The notes under the pieces are model-generated. The model was not told the origin of the DNA, ran no database searches, and saw only the letters and a list, made by a program, of their open reading frames with translations. From Allorhizobium ampelinum S4 (lineage in GTDB: Bacteria > Pseudomonadota > Alphaproteobacteria > Rhizobiales > Rhizobiaceae), in the NCBI RefSeq assembly GCF_000016285.1, contig NC_011984.1:1-64000 (forward strand): a DNA stretch of 64,000 nt, written 5' to 3'. Made by a program: the position numbers and the translations under genes. How positions within the stretch are numbered: the first letter of the stretch is position 1; every line of letters starts with the position of its first letter. Positions 16,334 to 25,354 of the stretch are shown one piece after another.

Positions 16334-16366
16334 GGGAGGAGAAGCGCATCTGCGCTTCTCCTCCAC
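16334..16366 (+). ncRNA. Group II intron domain VI and 3' splice boundary
   Basis: A nearly perfect hairpin, GGAGGAGAAGCGCA and TGCGCTTCTCCTCC, directly follows domain V and is followed by AC at 16365-16366, the usual AY 3' end. IS3 transposase sequence begins immediately afterwards. No bulged branch-point A is obvious, so the hairpin may have been altered. Confidence 0.6.
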
Positions 16367-16886
16367 TTCCGATGGCTCGCGGTTTTGTCTATCCCCTGGC
16401 CGTCAGGCAATTGCTTGCAATTGCCGTGAGGCTCTGCGCCGTCGTGGACTGGTTCAGCCGGAGGGTTCTGTCGTGGCGGCTGTCGATTACGACGGAGGCG
16501 GACTTCTGCATCGAAGCGGTCGAGGAGGCGCTGGCTCGCTATGGAAAGCCTGAAATATTCAACACCGATCAGGGTTCGCAGTTCACCTCGATGGACTTCA
16601 CGGCGGTGCTGAAGAACGCGGAAATAGCAATCTCGATGGATGGCAAGGGTGCGTGGCGGGACAACGTAGTTCGTCGAGCGGCTCTGGCGTTCGATCAAAT
16701 ACGAGGAAGTCTACCTCCACGCCTACAAGACCGTGTCGGAGGCCCGCACTGGCATTGGCCGATATCTGAGCTTTTACAATAGCCGACGCCCACATTCATC
16801 CCTTGACCGCCAGACGCCGGATCAGGCCTACTTCAACGCGCTGGCACCAATGATGATGGCAGCATAATCGAGGCGGAAATCCACTT
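16367..16886 (+). mobile_element. 3' remnant of a second IS3-type element (orfB end plus terminal repeat)
   Basis: Starts as the 3' exon of the group II intron. It reads MARGFVY, then VVDWFSRRVLSWRLSITTEA, FNTDQGSQFTSMDFTAVLKN and MDGKGAWRDNV. After a frameshift at about 16675 it continues ERLWRSIKYEEVYLHAYKTV and FYNSRRPHSSLDRQTPDQAY. The terminal repeat (GGCGGAAATCCACTTA) ends at 16886. A 39-bp in-frame insertion (16393-16431) containing a 20-bp palindrome interrupts FVY/LCAVVDW. The 5' end of an element with the matching terminal repeat lies at 28436-28586. Confidence 0.8.
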
Positions 16887-17995
16887 ACAAAACGCCCGAA
16901 ACTGTTCAGACAACCCGAGCCAGCTCTTGTCACGGCATCGCTGGATGGCGGCAAGCGTGACACTCATGCCGGCCTGCGGCGACGAGTTGACTTCGATATC
17001 GGCCCGGGCGTTCTGTTTTAACGACTGAACGATCATCGCGCTCAATTTCCCGCGTTTCGGCCAAGTGGCCTGAAGAAGGCCCGCGCCGTTATCGGCAACT
17101 GTGATACGGCAGCCGGTGTCATCGACGACGCAGCGCAGGGTAATTTCTCCCCATCTTGGCCGATGAAAGCGTGCTTCAGCGCGTTGGTCAAAAGCTCGTT
17201 GACGACGAGGCCCGCAGGCATCGCGACATTGACCGACGCGGGCCAGGTGTCGACCTTCATGTCCAGCCTGATCCCTTCCACGGCGTGCGCGGTCATCACC
17301 GAGGCAGCGATCTGGTTGACGTAGGAGCCAAGGTCGATCGTCCCGCATTTTTCCTCGTCCGACAGCGAGCGATAAAGCAGGGCGAGTGCCTCGATCCGCC
17401 CTGCAAGCTGCGCAAACCGCTCACTTGCTTCGCTGTGCTGAACGTTGCGCGCCTCCATCCTGATCAGTGCAGTGATCATCTGAAAATTGTTTTTGACCCG
17501 GTGCTGCAGTTCGCGCAGAAGAACGTCTTTTTCCGCCAGCATCTCACTGACACTTTGATCCGATGAGGCCTGGTTGCGAGCAGCAAAGGCGACCAGGCGA
17601 AAAAGTGGAGCACCGTCATCGTCGACGATCGTGTTCGACCATACATCGATCGTCAGGCTCTCGCCCGGCCCGCCGGCCAAAAAGAACGCCCCGATATACT
17701 CTTCTCCGGACGTCACCGCGGATGTCAGCGATCCTTCGCCTGCGACTGCGCCGGCATTGAGATCGACATTCGACCAGGATTTTCCCTGAACCTGGTTCGC
17801 GGTCAGCGACGTCAGCCGCTCAAACTCCAGATTGACATAGATCAGCGCCTCGCTTTCTCCAAGCTCGGATACAGCGACGGCGAACGGCACATGATCGAGA
17901 AACTGTCGAAACCGGTGGTCATCCAGGGCTTCGGCAAGTTGGCGTAGGCTAGCTATACCTTCTGGGGAAAGGTTCTTGTCTTCGGGCTCACTCAT
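16887..17995 (-). pseudogene. PAS-type HisKA_2/HWE-like sensor histidine kinase, frameshifted
   Basis: Second gene of a regulator-kinase pair. The PAS domain spans FRQFLDHVPFAVAVSELGES to about LFRLVAFAARNQASS. The phosphoacceptor box is LLRELQHRVKNNFQMITALI and the N-box VVNELLTNALKHAF. One base is missing after GQDG near 17145; the next frame continues GEITLRCVVDDTGCRITVAD then NGAGL, the G1 box, showing the gene was once complete. The C-terminus runs into the IS3 remnant at 16886 without its own stop, so it has also lost a few terminal residues. Confidence 0.78.
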
Positions 17996-18103
17996 GGAAA
18001 CGTGCTCAACAGAGGGGCAGGATGGCTCTGCATAGCACGATGGATCTCCGGTCGCTTCAAAAACCTTTGGCGAAAATACAAGCGTCGAAATGTCACCTAC
18101 AGC

Positions 18104-18463
18104 CTACCCGACCATTCGTTTGATGACAGAAACAATATCGGCATGAGCATATGGTTTTGGGAAAAAGCAACTGCGTGAAGGAATATCCGCAGGTCCGACC
18201 CGCTTGTGTCCGGAGGTGATGATGATTTCGATCGGCGGCCAGCGACTTCGCACCACGTGTGCAAATTCGATGCCGTTCAATTCTCCGGGCATATCGATGT
18301 CGGTGAAGATCGCACGAATATCGTGGGGCTCGCTCAGGACAGTCAATGCGTCACTGGCATTGGCCGCCTCACAGACGTCAAAGCCCGCATCGATCAGATC
18401 GTCTGCTATCGTCATGCGGATAATGGGCTCGTCTTCCACAATCAGAACCTTGATTGGCACCAT
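18104..18463 (-). CDS. Single-domain response regulator (CheY-like receiver)
   Basis: A stand-alone receiver domain of about 119 aa. The acidic pair is in VLIVEDEP, the phosphoacceptor Asp in IFTDIDMPG, the conserved Thr/Ser in IIITSGHK and the Lys in CFFPKPY. Start ATG 18463 (MVPIKV); an upstream in-frame ATG at 18475 is possible. The histidine kinase gene lies 108 bp downstream on the same strand, so the pair probably formed a two-component system of the kind where HWE-type kinases phosphorylate a single-domain regulator. Confidence 0.88.
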   Translation of the reverse strand: MVPIKVLIVEDEPIIRMTIADDLIDAGFDVCEAANASDALTVLSEPHDIRAIFTDIDMPGELNGIEFAHVVRSRWPPIEIIITSGHKRVGPADIPSRSCFFPKPYAHADIVSVIKRMVG

Positions 18464-18475
18464 GCTTCTTCTCAT

Positions 18476-18944
18476 CCCTCCTGGGGTGGCGGATCGTCCG
18501 GGTACCTGCCTGAAGTCGCCTTTGTTCCTCTAATTGTCGCTATATGCGAGGTGTCCGCTTGGGGGAAATCTTCGCACCATTGTCGCCATTCGGCGAGCCT
18601 TCTCAAGACATTGCACCTCTTGACGAGGCTGAGTTAACCAGTATACGTTTAGTCAGTTTCGATTCGAAATAGCCGGTACCGGCCTCACGCTCGATGATCA
18701 TGAGGATCAGAATGTATCTCGACATACAGGTTTCGCTGGATTGGCAACAGCGTGGAATGAATGCACGCGTGCTCGGGGTGAAGATTGATGCCAATCCTGT
18801 CCTGCCTTACGTCTCTGGTTCACAAGAAGCTGGAAAAAAGGAAGAATGGATACAGAAGGCTGAAGCTTGGTCATTCGGTTGGTGCATCGAGGATGCAAGC
18901 CGATCGGCCGGTGATAGGCGGCACCTCTTGGAAAGGTTCGAGCT
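18476..18944. other. Gene-free stretch
   Basis: About 470 bp between the response regulator start and an isochorismatase relic. The open frames present on both strands show no recognisable protein motifs and I see no strong hairpin. The part next to 18476 must hold the regulator promoter. Confidence 0.5.
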
Positions 18945-19240
18945 GATCCCGCCGTCGCGAGAAATTCATCAGTTTTAAGCAAGTCAAGCTTCACTGAAAA
19001 CCGTTCGCCAAGCAGTTCGGCGGCAGCATCGTGGGTCTTGTCTGCACAACTACAAACGGTGTCGCTGAACACGATCACGTGGAAACCGAGATCGATAGCG
19101 CCGAATACCGTCGCCAGCACGCAGACGTCGCTCTTTCCGCCGGTAGCAACGATGGTCTCGACGCATTTCCGCCGCAAGTGGATGAATGGCCTGCCATCAA
19201 CCCAGGGGGAGTAGGTCATCTTGTCGAAAGTCCGCGCGGG
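18945..19240 (-). pseudogene. Isochorismatase-like cysteine hydrolase fragment
   Basis: A minus-strand segment within a longer open frame reads FDKMTYSPWVDGR, then CVETIVATGGKSDVCVLATV (the Cys in DVCVLAT is the family nucleophile), FGAIDLGFHVIVFSDTVCS and HDAAAELLGERFSVKLDLL. This is the C-terminal half of the hydrolase. The N-terminal half with the catalytic Asp is absent and the frame on both sides is unrelated, so it is a fragment. Confidence 0.7.
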
Positions 19241-19581
19241 GGCACTAGCCTCAGCAAGGATGGCGTGAAGCCCGCGAGTTCGGTGGCAGATCCTCGCAGC
19301 CTGTTGGACGAACCAGCCATGGCCGCATAACTTAAACATGGAGTAATCGCGGTGCGGTTCGCTCCATGGCCATTTTCTAAGCAATGGCTGGCAGGGGTGG
19401 TTGCCCCCGATAAGATGGAGATACGCTGACAGCTGAGGGGATTCCTGCGATCTGCATAGAAGCTCGACACACGCGAAAGGTCCTGAACGAGACGCTGAAC
19501 AAGACTGACGCCAATGATGCGGTTGACCGATATCTGATGGTCTGGAAAAGCACGTTTAGCTTTTCAGCCGCGCTGATGAAG
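19241..19581. other. Gene-free stretch downstream of the damaged MCP
   Basis: About 340 bp between the isochorismatase fragment and the stop of the MCP gene at 19582. Short open frames exist but none resembles a known protein. Confidence 0.45.
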
Positions 19582-21700
19582 TCAGAATTGCCAATCAGCC
19601 GTTGCAGCCAAAGCACCAAACGTATTGGCCACACGGTTCGTTATCGAGCGGGCAGGCGACTGATGACGAACCAGGATATTTGCCTGCATCGGCGCGACTA
19701 CAGGGCCGTTCGCGTCCGACCTAAAGCGCGAAACGAATTCCCGGAGGTTGCTCGCCTCGGTGGCCAAAGTGGCGCTGGCGGCATTCGTCTCCTCGACCAT
19801 CGCGGCGTTCTGCTGGGTGACCTGGTCCATTTTGTTGACCGCGGTATTGACCTCCGAAAGGCCGACCGACTGCTCGCGCGCCGATGTAGCAATCGAATCC
19901 ATATGCTGATTAATCGTCACGATGTATCCTTCGATCGCCTTCAGTGCCTCGCCGGTGTCGCTGACGAGCTTCACGCCTTGCTCAACCTCGATGCTGGAAT
20001 TGCGAATGAGGTCCTTGATCTCCTTGGCAGCCTTCGCCGATCGCTGCGCTAGTTCACGTACTTCCTGGGCAACGACTGCAAATCCTTTTCCAGCCTCGCC
20101 CGCACGCGCTGCTTCGACGCCGGCGTTCAGGGCAAGAAGATTGGTTTGGAAAGCGATATCGTCGATGACACCGATGATATTGGAGATCTGTCCCGACGAT
20201 TGCTCGATCTTACCCATCGCATTCACGGCGGAGGCGACGACCGCGCCAGACTGGCGGGCACTGTCGTTTGCCTGAATCGCGACCGTTCTTGCCTCGTCAG
20301 CACGCTTGGTCGAATTCGTAACATTGGTCGTAATCTGGTCGAGGGCGGCTGCGGTCTGTTCGAGCGATGCCGCTTGCTGCTCGGTCCGCTTAGACAGGTT
20401 GTCGGCACTTGCGCTGATTTCGCGCGAGCCACCGTCGATTGCTGTGGTTGTCTGAGCAACCGCACTCATTGTCTCGCACATTTGGCCGACGGCCTGATTG
20501 AAGTTGGAACGAAGCGATTCAAAATCGGTGGGAAGGGGCCGCTCGATCTGATAGGTCAGGTTGCCGTCGGAGAGATGCCGCAGACCTTCGGCGAGTGACC
20601 GTGTGGCCTCGGCCATTTCGTCTGCTCGCTTGCGCTCGATTTCTGCCGCACGTGCGCGCTCGTGCCTCCGTCTGATGGCGATGATGGGCAGCCTCGCTTT
20701 CGAGATTGCGCGAGCGTTCGGCATTTTCCTTGAACACCCGAACAGCCGACGCCATCGCGCCGATCACCTTGGAGAAGGAACGCGCAAACATCAGGAAACC
20801 GATCAGCGACAGAAGCGACACAACCACGCTGCCAATTACGGTTGCCCAGAGCGAACGGGTGCTTGCTGACAGAATGTCCGTGGCGTCGGCACCGATTTCG
20901 AAGACGCCAAGGCGGTCACCGGAAAAGTTTGTGAAGGGAATAGCCTGGACGACGATATCGCGCCCGCCGGAAGAGATACGCTCGAATGCAGGCTTGCCGT
21001 CGAATGCTGCCTGAATTTCTTCCGGCGTCAACATGGACTTACCGTCCTGGGTCGAGGCCTGGATTTGAAGCTTGCCTTCTGAAACCACGTTGACAGCAAT
21101 CTTGCCACCGATCCGGTCGGCAATCGGCCCGAAATAAGGGTTGGACAGCTCGGTGCCGACATCGACTATGCCGACGACTTTGCCATCCTTGACCACTGGA
21201 GCTGAGGCATACATACCGATGCTGGCGCGGCCGGGCTCGATACCAGACACAACCCTGCCGGTCGAAAGAGCCTTGACGATCACTATCCGGCGGCCCTTCA
21301 TGTCATCGTCGAATTTATCGGGCGCGTGAAGGCGAGCGATCGCAAAACCGTTTGCATCGACGAATGTCACGAACTGCAGGCCGCCTTCTTTGGAAATCGA
21401 CGGCAAACCGGAGCCGTACTTGGTCAGAAACTGCTGGCGCCCCTTGGTAAGAATTAGATTTGCGGTGTCCGGATCACTTGCAAGCGCCAGGGCAACGGCA
21501 GCCGCAGCTCTTTGCGTTGCTGCCATATCGGTTTGAATCACCGAAAGGGCGCTTCCGGCTTTGCTATAAAGAGCCTCGTCATTGGCTGTCGATTGCCGGT
21601 ACCAGGCCTGCCCGCCGATCATGGCGCTGGCAAACAGCACCGCGCCAAATCCATACACCGTCATTTTGACCCAAATGGGTTTACGAACCGATACGTTCAT
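19582..21700 (-). pseudogene. Methyl-accepting chemotaxis protein, frameshifted, lacking HAMP
   Basis: A membrane chemoreceptor closely related to the intact one at 60362-62647. From ATG 21700 (MNVSVRKPIWVK, after GGGGAAAAACG) it has TM1 (MTVYGFGAVLFASAMIGG), a periplasmic Cache-like sensor domain and TM2 (VIGSVVVSLLSLIGFLMFAR). The HAMP segment present in the relative is missing: FARSFSK joins directly to [17 protein letters not shown]. At about 20690 the frame shifts; the remainder encodes a complete signalling domain with the hairpin tip [20 protein letters not shown]. The C-terminus ends ADWQF, a shortened form of the relative's SWEEF tether. It is probably not functional as a single polypeptide. 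Confidence 0.85.
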
Positions 21701-21944
21701 CGTTTTTCCCCGCAACAATGATCGAGTGAGATTTACCAAAAAAGCGTTCAGTTTTACTTAATGAATTATCTGGATCCTCTGTGAGGAGGAGGACGCCATC
21801 GCTTTCCACGAAAGGGGAAATGGGTGTATGTTTGGCGAACGGAACGCAGTTCAGATACGAATTGTCTTATTGAGATCGAGCGTGAAATCTGGCGTCGACA
21901 TGGAACCTCAAGCAACCGCATCTCGTCATTCAGGCCGCCTTCAA

Positions 21945-22726
21945 CTAGGCAGTGTGGACGGATTTGATCAAGATGAAGCCTGCGGCGATTGCGACGATGG
22001 AGGAGAAATTTTGTTTGGTCTTCTCGCATCGTAGCGCAACGCGCTTGAAGCGCTTGAGTTTTCCGATTGCTTGCTCGATGCGGGCGCGACCTTTGTAGAG
22101 CGCTTTGGGAAAGAACGTCGGCTTTGATTTTTGCCGTTGAACGATAAGGAATGACGGGAACCGCACCCCGCCTTCTTGCGGCCTGGCGGTTAGCCTTGCT
22201 GTCATAGCCCTTGTCGCCCATGGCGGCGCGGGGATCTACATCGGGGCCAAGGCCAAGCAGGATTGGAAAGTGCGGAGCGTCACCTTTCTCGCCCCCGGTC
22301 AGATCAAAGGCGATGGGATGTCCGTCGAAATCGGTCTTCAGGTGGATTTTGGTCGAGAAGCCGCCTCGCGAGCGGCCAAGCGCTTGGCCATATTGCCCCC
22401 TTTTGCTCCTGCTACCGAAACATGCGGCGCACCACGGTGCTGTCGAACATCTGAACCAGATCGGCCGACGTGCTCAGGCTGGCAAGGTGCTCGAAGAAAA
22501 TCTCAAAAACACCCGCCTTGCTCAATCGGGAAAAGCGCTTCCAGACACTGTTCCAATGTCCATAGCGCTCCGGCAGACCGCGCCAGGTGATATTGTTGAC
22601 GGAGAAATAGTGCAGGGCCTCCAAAAACAGCCGGTCATCTCGACCCTTGTCGCCCCGCCGCGGAAGCGAGGCGCGGAAAACCTCAAGTGCGACCGTCCAG
22701 TCCGCTTCTGTCATCTTCGTCAGCAT
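21945..22726 (-). pseudogene. IS5-family transposase, copy 1 (two frames, extra frameshift)
   Basis: Two overlapping frames form one DDE transposase. Frame 1, from MLTKMTEADWTVALEVFR, has the DUF4096-like domain with ITWRGLPERYGHWNSVWKRF and LVQMFDSTVVR (first Asp), and stops at MFR. Frame 2 restarts near RGQYGQALGRSRGGFSTKIH and has MGDKGYDSKANRQAARRRGA (second Asp) and ARIEQAIGKLKRFKRVALRC (Glu). In this copy one added base after STAK disrupts frame 2. Family members join the frames by programmed shifting at an A/G run (CAAAAGGGGGC), but here a TAG precedes that run. Confidence 0.82.
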
Positions 22727-22821
22727 CGCCGATCTCCTCTGAAACCGGCAACCCATGAATCATTCAAATACGGATTTGGGAATCGCAGAAATTAAACTTG
22801 CGGCAATCCGTCCACACCGCC
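21948..22821 (-). mobile_element. IS5-family (IS427-like) insertion sequence, copy 1
   Basis: An 874-bp element with terminal repeats GGCAGTGTGGACGGATT (left) and GGCGGTGTGGACGGATT (right, read inward). It is flanked by TA on both sides (CTA before, TAG after), consistent with a short target duplication. Copies 2 and 3 at 43842-44714 and 46635-47507 are 873 bp; this one has an extra T in a run near 22130 that breaks the second reading frame. Confidence 0.92.
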
Positions 22822-22972
22822 TAGTGGAACTATCATCTTCACGGATCCCAGATTGGGGGCTTAGATTACGTTGATTGTTGCGTTCTCATTGCGTTATTCC
22901 ATGTTATCAAACGCATTTGTCCGTCCTCAAAATTGCCCGTTATCCATCTGCTTGTAAACATGCATATTGGAT

Positions 22973-22991
22973 ATGACACTTTTGTGACAAT
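22973..22991. promoter_or_regulatory. Pho-box-like site upstream of the Na/Pi cotransporter
   Basis: Two TGACA half-sites at 22974-22978 and 22985-22989 lie exactly 11 bp apart with an AT-rich spacer. Read on the minus strand this is TTGTCACAAAAGTGTCATA, close to the PhoB consensus of two TGTCA repeats separated by an AT-rich tract. It lies about 107 bp upstream of the phosphate transporter start, in reverse orientation to the gene. The role is inferred. Confidence 0.45.
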
Positions 22992-23097
22992 GTGACTTGC
23001 AATGTTGCTAATAGTGGGAAACCATAGTCGGCTAATCAGATAGAGTGATTTGCAGCTGTCTGCTGATCGAGTTTCCTCCTGCAATCTGAGGACTAAC

Positions 23098-24783
23098 ATG
23101 GCACTTATTGGCGGGCTCATCGCCCTCGCCGGACATATTGCCCTTCTCCTGTGGGGTACGCGGATGGTCCAAACAGGGATACAGCGCGCGTTCGGGCCAA
23201 ATTTGAAGTCAGTCCTTGGTCACGCACTGAGTAATCGAGTAAAGGCGTTTCTTGCTGGCGTAGGTGTGACCGCGGTTCTACAAAGCAGCACAGCCACGGG
23301 CCTTATGGCTTCAGGGTTTGCGGCCGGTGGTCTTGTCGATCTGGTCCCAGGCCTGGCCATAATGCTTGGAGCGAATGTCGGGACGACGTTGATCGTGCAA
23401 GTTTTGTCTTTCGATGTTGCTGCAGTTTCGCCTGCTCTAATCCTGGTCGGCGTCTTGATGTTTCGCAGGGTAGCAAACCCGCAGGTTCATGATCTTGGCC
23501 GGGTCTTCATTGGTCTCGGGTTCATGCTACTGGCGCTCCACCAACTCCTCGTTCTGATGACTGGGTATGAAGGCTCGAGAATCCTTGTCAGCATCCTGGA
23601 AAACATTTCCTCCACGCCAGTCCTCTGTGTCCTCTTGGCGGCGATTGTAACCTGGGCAGCGCATTCAAGCGTCGCGGTCGTGCTTCTCATCGTATCGCTG
23701 GCGAGCAGGGGACTGATCGACCCGTACCAGGCATTTGCCCTTGTGCTCGGAGCAAATCTGGGAACGGCAATCAATCTAGTCATCGAAGGTCATTCAGGCC
23801 CGGATCTTTCGGTAAAGCGCCTTCCGATCAGTAACCTGATCACACGAATTTTCGGGGTCATCGCAGCCTTAATGCTCCTACAACCCATTACTGATCTCTC
23901 GGACCGGCTTTCACACGACACCGCCAGAGCAGTCGCTGACTTTCACACAGCCTTCAATTTGGTGCTGGCATTCGTCTTCATGCCATTTCTACGCCCTTAT
24001 GCTGATCTGATCACTCGGCTATTGCCGCGCGGACTGAACCAAGCGGATCCGGCTCAACCAAAATATCTCGATCCAGCCGCTAAAGAGACGCCTGTAGTGG
24101 CCTTAGGTGCCGGTGCACGGGAAGCGCTTCGCCTCGTGGATGTTTTGACGGAAATGTTGAAGGGCGCGAAGGCGGCCATGTCCAGCACGGATAGGAAGTC
24201 GTTGGCCGGGTTGCGTGCGATGAACAATGTTATCGAACGCCTTAACCTCGCACTTAAGGCCTATCTGACATCCATTGATCCCGAAGAGCTTGGTGAAGCC
24301 GATACGCGGCGGTTAAACGAAATCCTCCTGTTTTCCATGAATATGGAGCATGCGGGTGATGTTTTTAATGAAAACCTATTGCCTCATCTCGCCAAACGCA
24401 TCCGCCGGGGATTGAACTTCTCAAAAGAAGGCCAGCGCGAGCTCAACCACCTCTTTGACCGACTCCTAACCAATCTTCAGACGGCTGCCGGCCTTTTCAT
24501 GACGCAGGACGAGCGCGCAGCAAGGCTTCTAGCAAACGAGAAAGTGATCTTTCGTAGGGCCGAGCGAGAAGGGACCGACGCTCACTTTGAGCGACTGCGT
24601 AGCGGCGGCATCGATACGGCCGAGACAAGCTCGCTTCATCTTGACCTGTTAAGAGACTTCAAGCAGATCAATTCGCATTTGGTTGCTGCCGCCGCTTATC
24701 CCGTCCTGGAAGGGAAGGGGCAGCTTCTACAAAGTCGGACGGCGGGGCCGGATGGAAAGACACGTTGGGATGCCAATGTCTAA
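23098..24783 (+). CDS. Na+/phosphate cotransporter family protein with PhoU-like tail
   Basis: A 561-aa NptA/YjbB-type transporter. The N-terminal half has about nine hydrophobic helices and the family's duplicated motif: AVLQSSTATGLMASGF at about residue 58 and the degenerate second copy WAAHSSVAVVLLIV at about residue 185, each followed by LGANVGTTLIVQ or LGANLGTAINLV. The C-terminal 220 residues form a soluble helical PhoU-like region (REALRLVDVLTEMLKG onwards). ATG 23098 follows the GAGG of CTGAGGACTAAC. It would import or export phosphate across the inner membrane. It overlaps the downstream NUDIX gene, and a Pho-box-like site lies upstream. Confidence 0.9.
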   Translation: MALIGGLIALAGHIALLLWGTRMVQTGIQRAFGPNLKSVLGHALSNRVKAFLAGVGVTAVLQSSTATGLMASGFAAGGLVDLVPGLAIMLGANVGTTLIVQVLSFDVAAVSPALILVGVLMFRRVANPQVHDLGRVFIGLGFMLLALHQLLVLMTGYEGSRILVSILENISSTPVLCVLLAAIVTWAAHSSVAVVLLIVSLASRGLIDPYQAFALVLGANLGTAINLVIEGHSGPDLSVKRLPISNLITRIFGVIAALMLLQPITDLSDRLSHDTARAVADFHTAFNLVLAFVFMPFLRPYADLITRLLPRGLNQADPAQPKYLDPAAKETPVVALGAGAREALRLVDVLTEMLKGAKAAMSSTDRKSLAGLRAMNNVIERLNLALKAYLTSIDPEELGEADTRRLNEILLFSMNMEHAGDVFNENLLPHLAKRIRRGLNFSKEGQRELNHLFDRLLTNLQTAAGLFMTQDERAARLLANEKVIFRRAEREGTDAHFERLRSGGIDTAETSSLHLDLLRDFKQINSHLVAAAAYPVLEGKGQLLQSRTAGPDGKTRWDANV

Positions 24784-25312
24784 AAAGAGGCCGAAAACAT
24801 ATCTCGGGAAGTTGGCTGAGGAAGCCGAAAAGCTGTTCTCTGGACGAGCAATCGAGCAGTACGCCGCGATTTGCTATCGGCGTCATCCGGTGTCCGCAGA
24901 AGTCGAAGTACTGTTGATTTCTGCGCGAGACAGCGGTCGTTGGATCATTCCAAAAGGTTGGCCGATTGAGCAGAAGCTTCCCCATCAGGTCGCGGAGCGG
25001 GAAGCTTGGGAAGAGGCCGGCATAAAGGGCAAGGCTAAAAAGCGAGCCTTTGGTTATTACACCTATCTCAAAACATTGGAGGGCGGTGACAAGGTGCCGT
25101 CCGTCGTCCAAGTCCATCTGCTTAAGGTTGGTTCGATCGCGAACAACTTTCCGGAGCAAGGTCAGAGAGTTGCTGTCTGGCTTTCGCCTCACGACGCTGC
25201 CTTAAGGATCAGGGAGCCTGAGCTACGAAGTATGCTGGGATGCGTGGCTGCCAAATTGAATAAGCCAGGGAAGGTCAGGGAGGCTTCGCTTATTGGTGCT
25301 TTGGTTGAATGA
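24770..25312 (+). CDS. NUDIX hydrolase (DIPP-like)
   Basis: A 180-aa NUDIX-fold hydrolase. It has WIIPKGWPIEQ, then the Nudix box in the form G-x5-K-x7-REAWEEAGI, where the usual first Glu is Lys, a variation common in the diphosphoinositol-polyphosphate hydrolase-like group. The start is ATG 24770 or 24776, both overlapping the transporter's end (by 14 or 8 bp), so translational coupling is likely. Pairing with a phosphate transporter suggests a job in phosphate or polyphosphate-ester metabolism. An IS6 element lies 42 bp downstream. Confidence 0.88.
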   Translation: MPMSKKRPKTYLGKLAEEAEKLFSGRAIEQYAAICYRRHPVSAEVEVLLISARDSGRWIIPKGWPIEQKLPHQVAEREAWEEAGIKGKAKKRAFGYYTYLKTLEGGDKVPSVVQVHLLKVGSIANNFPEQGQRVAVWLSPHDAALRIREPELRSMLGCVAAKLNKPGKVREASLIGALVE

Positions 25313-25354
25313 AGCCGGTTGGCGCTGCCATTACGAGGTACGCATGCCGTCGGT

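Noticed and set aside
16334..16363. Perfect hairpin considered as a rho-independent terminator
   Set aside because: There is no T run, and its position directly after domain V and before IS3 coding sequence fits intron domain VI better.
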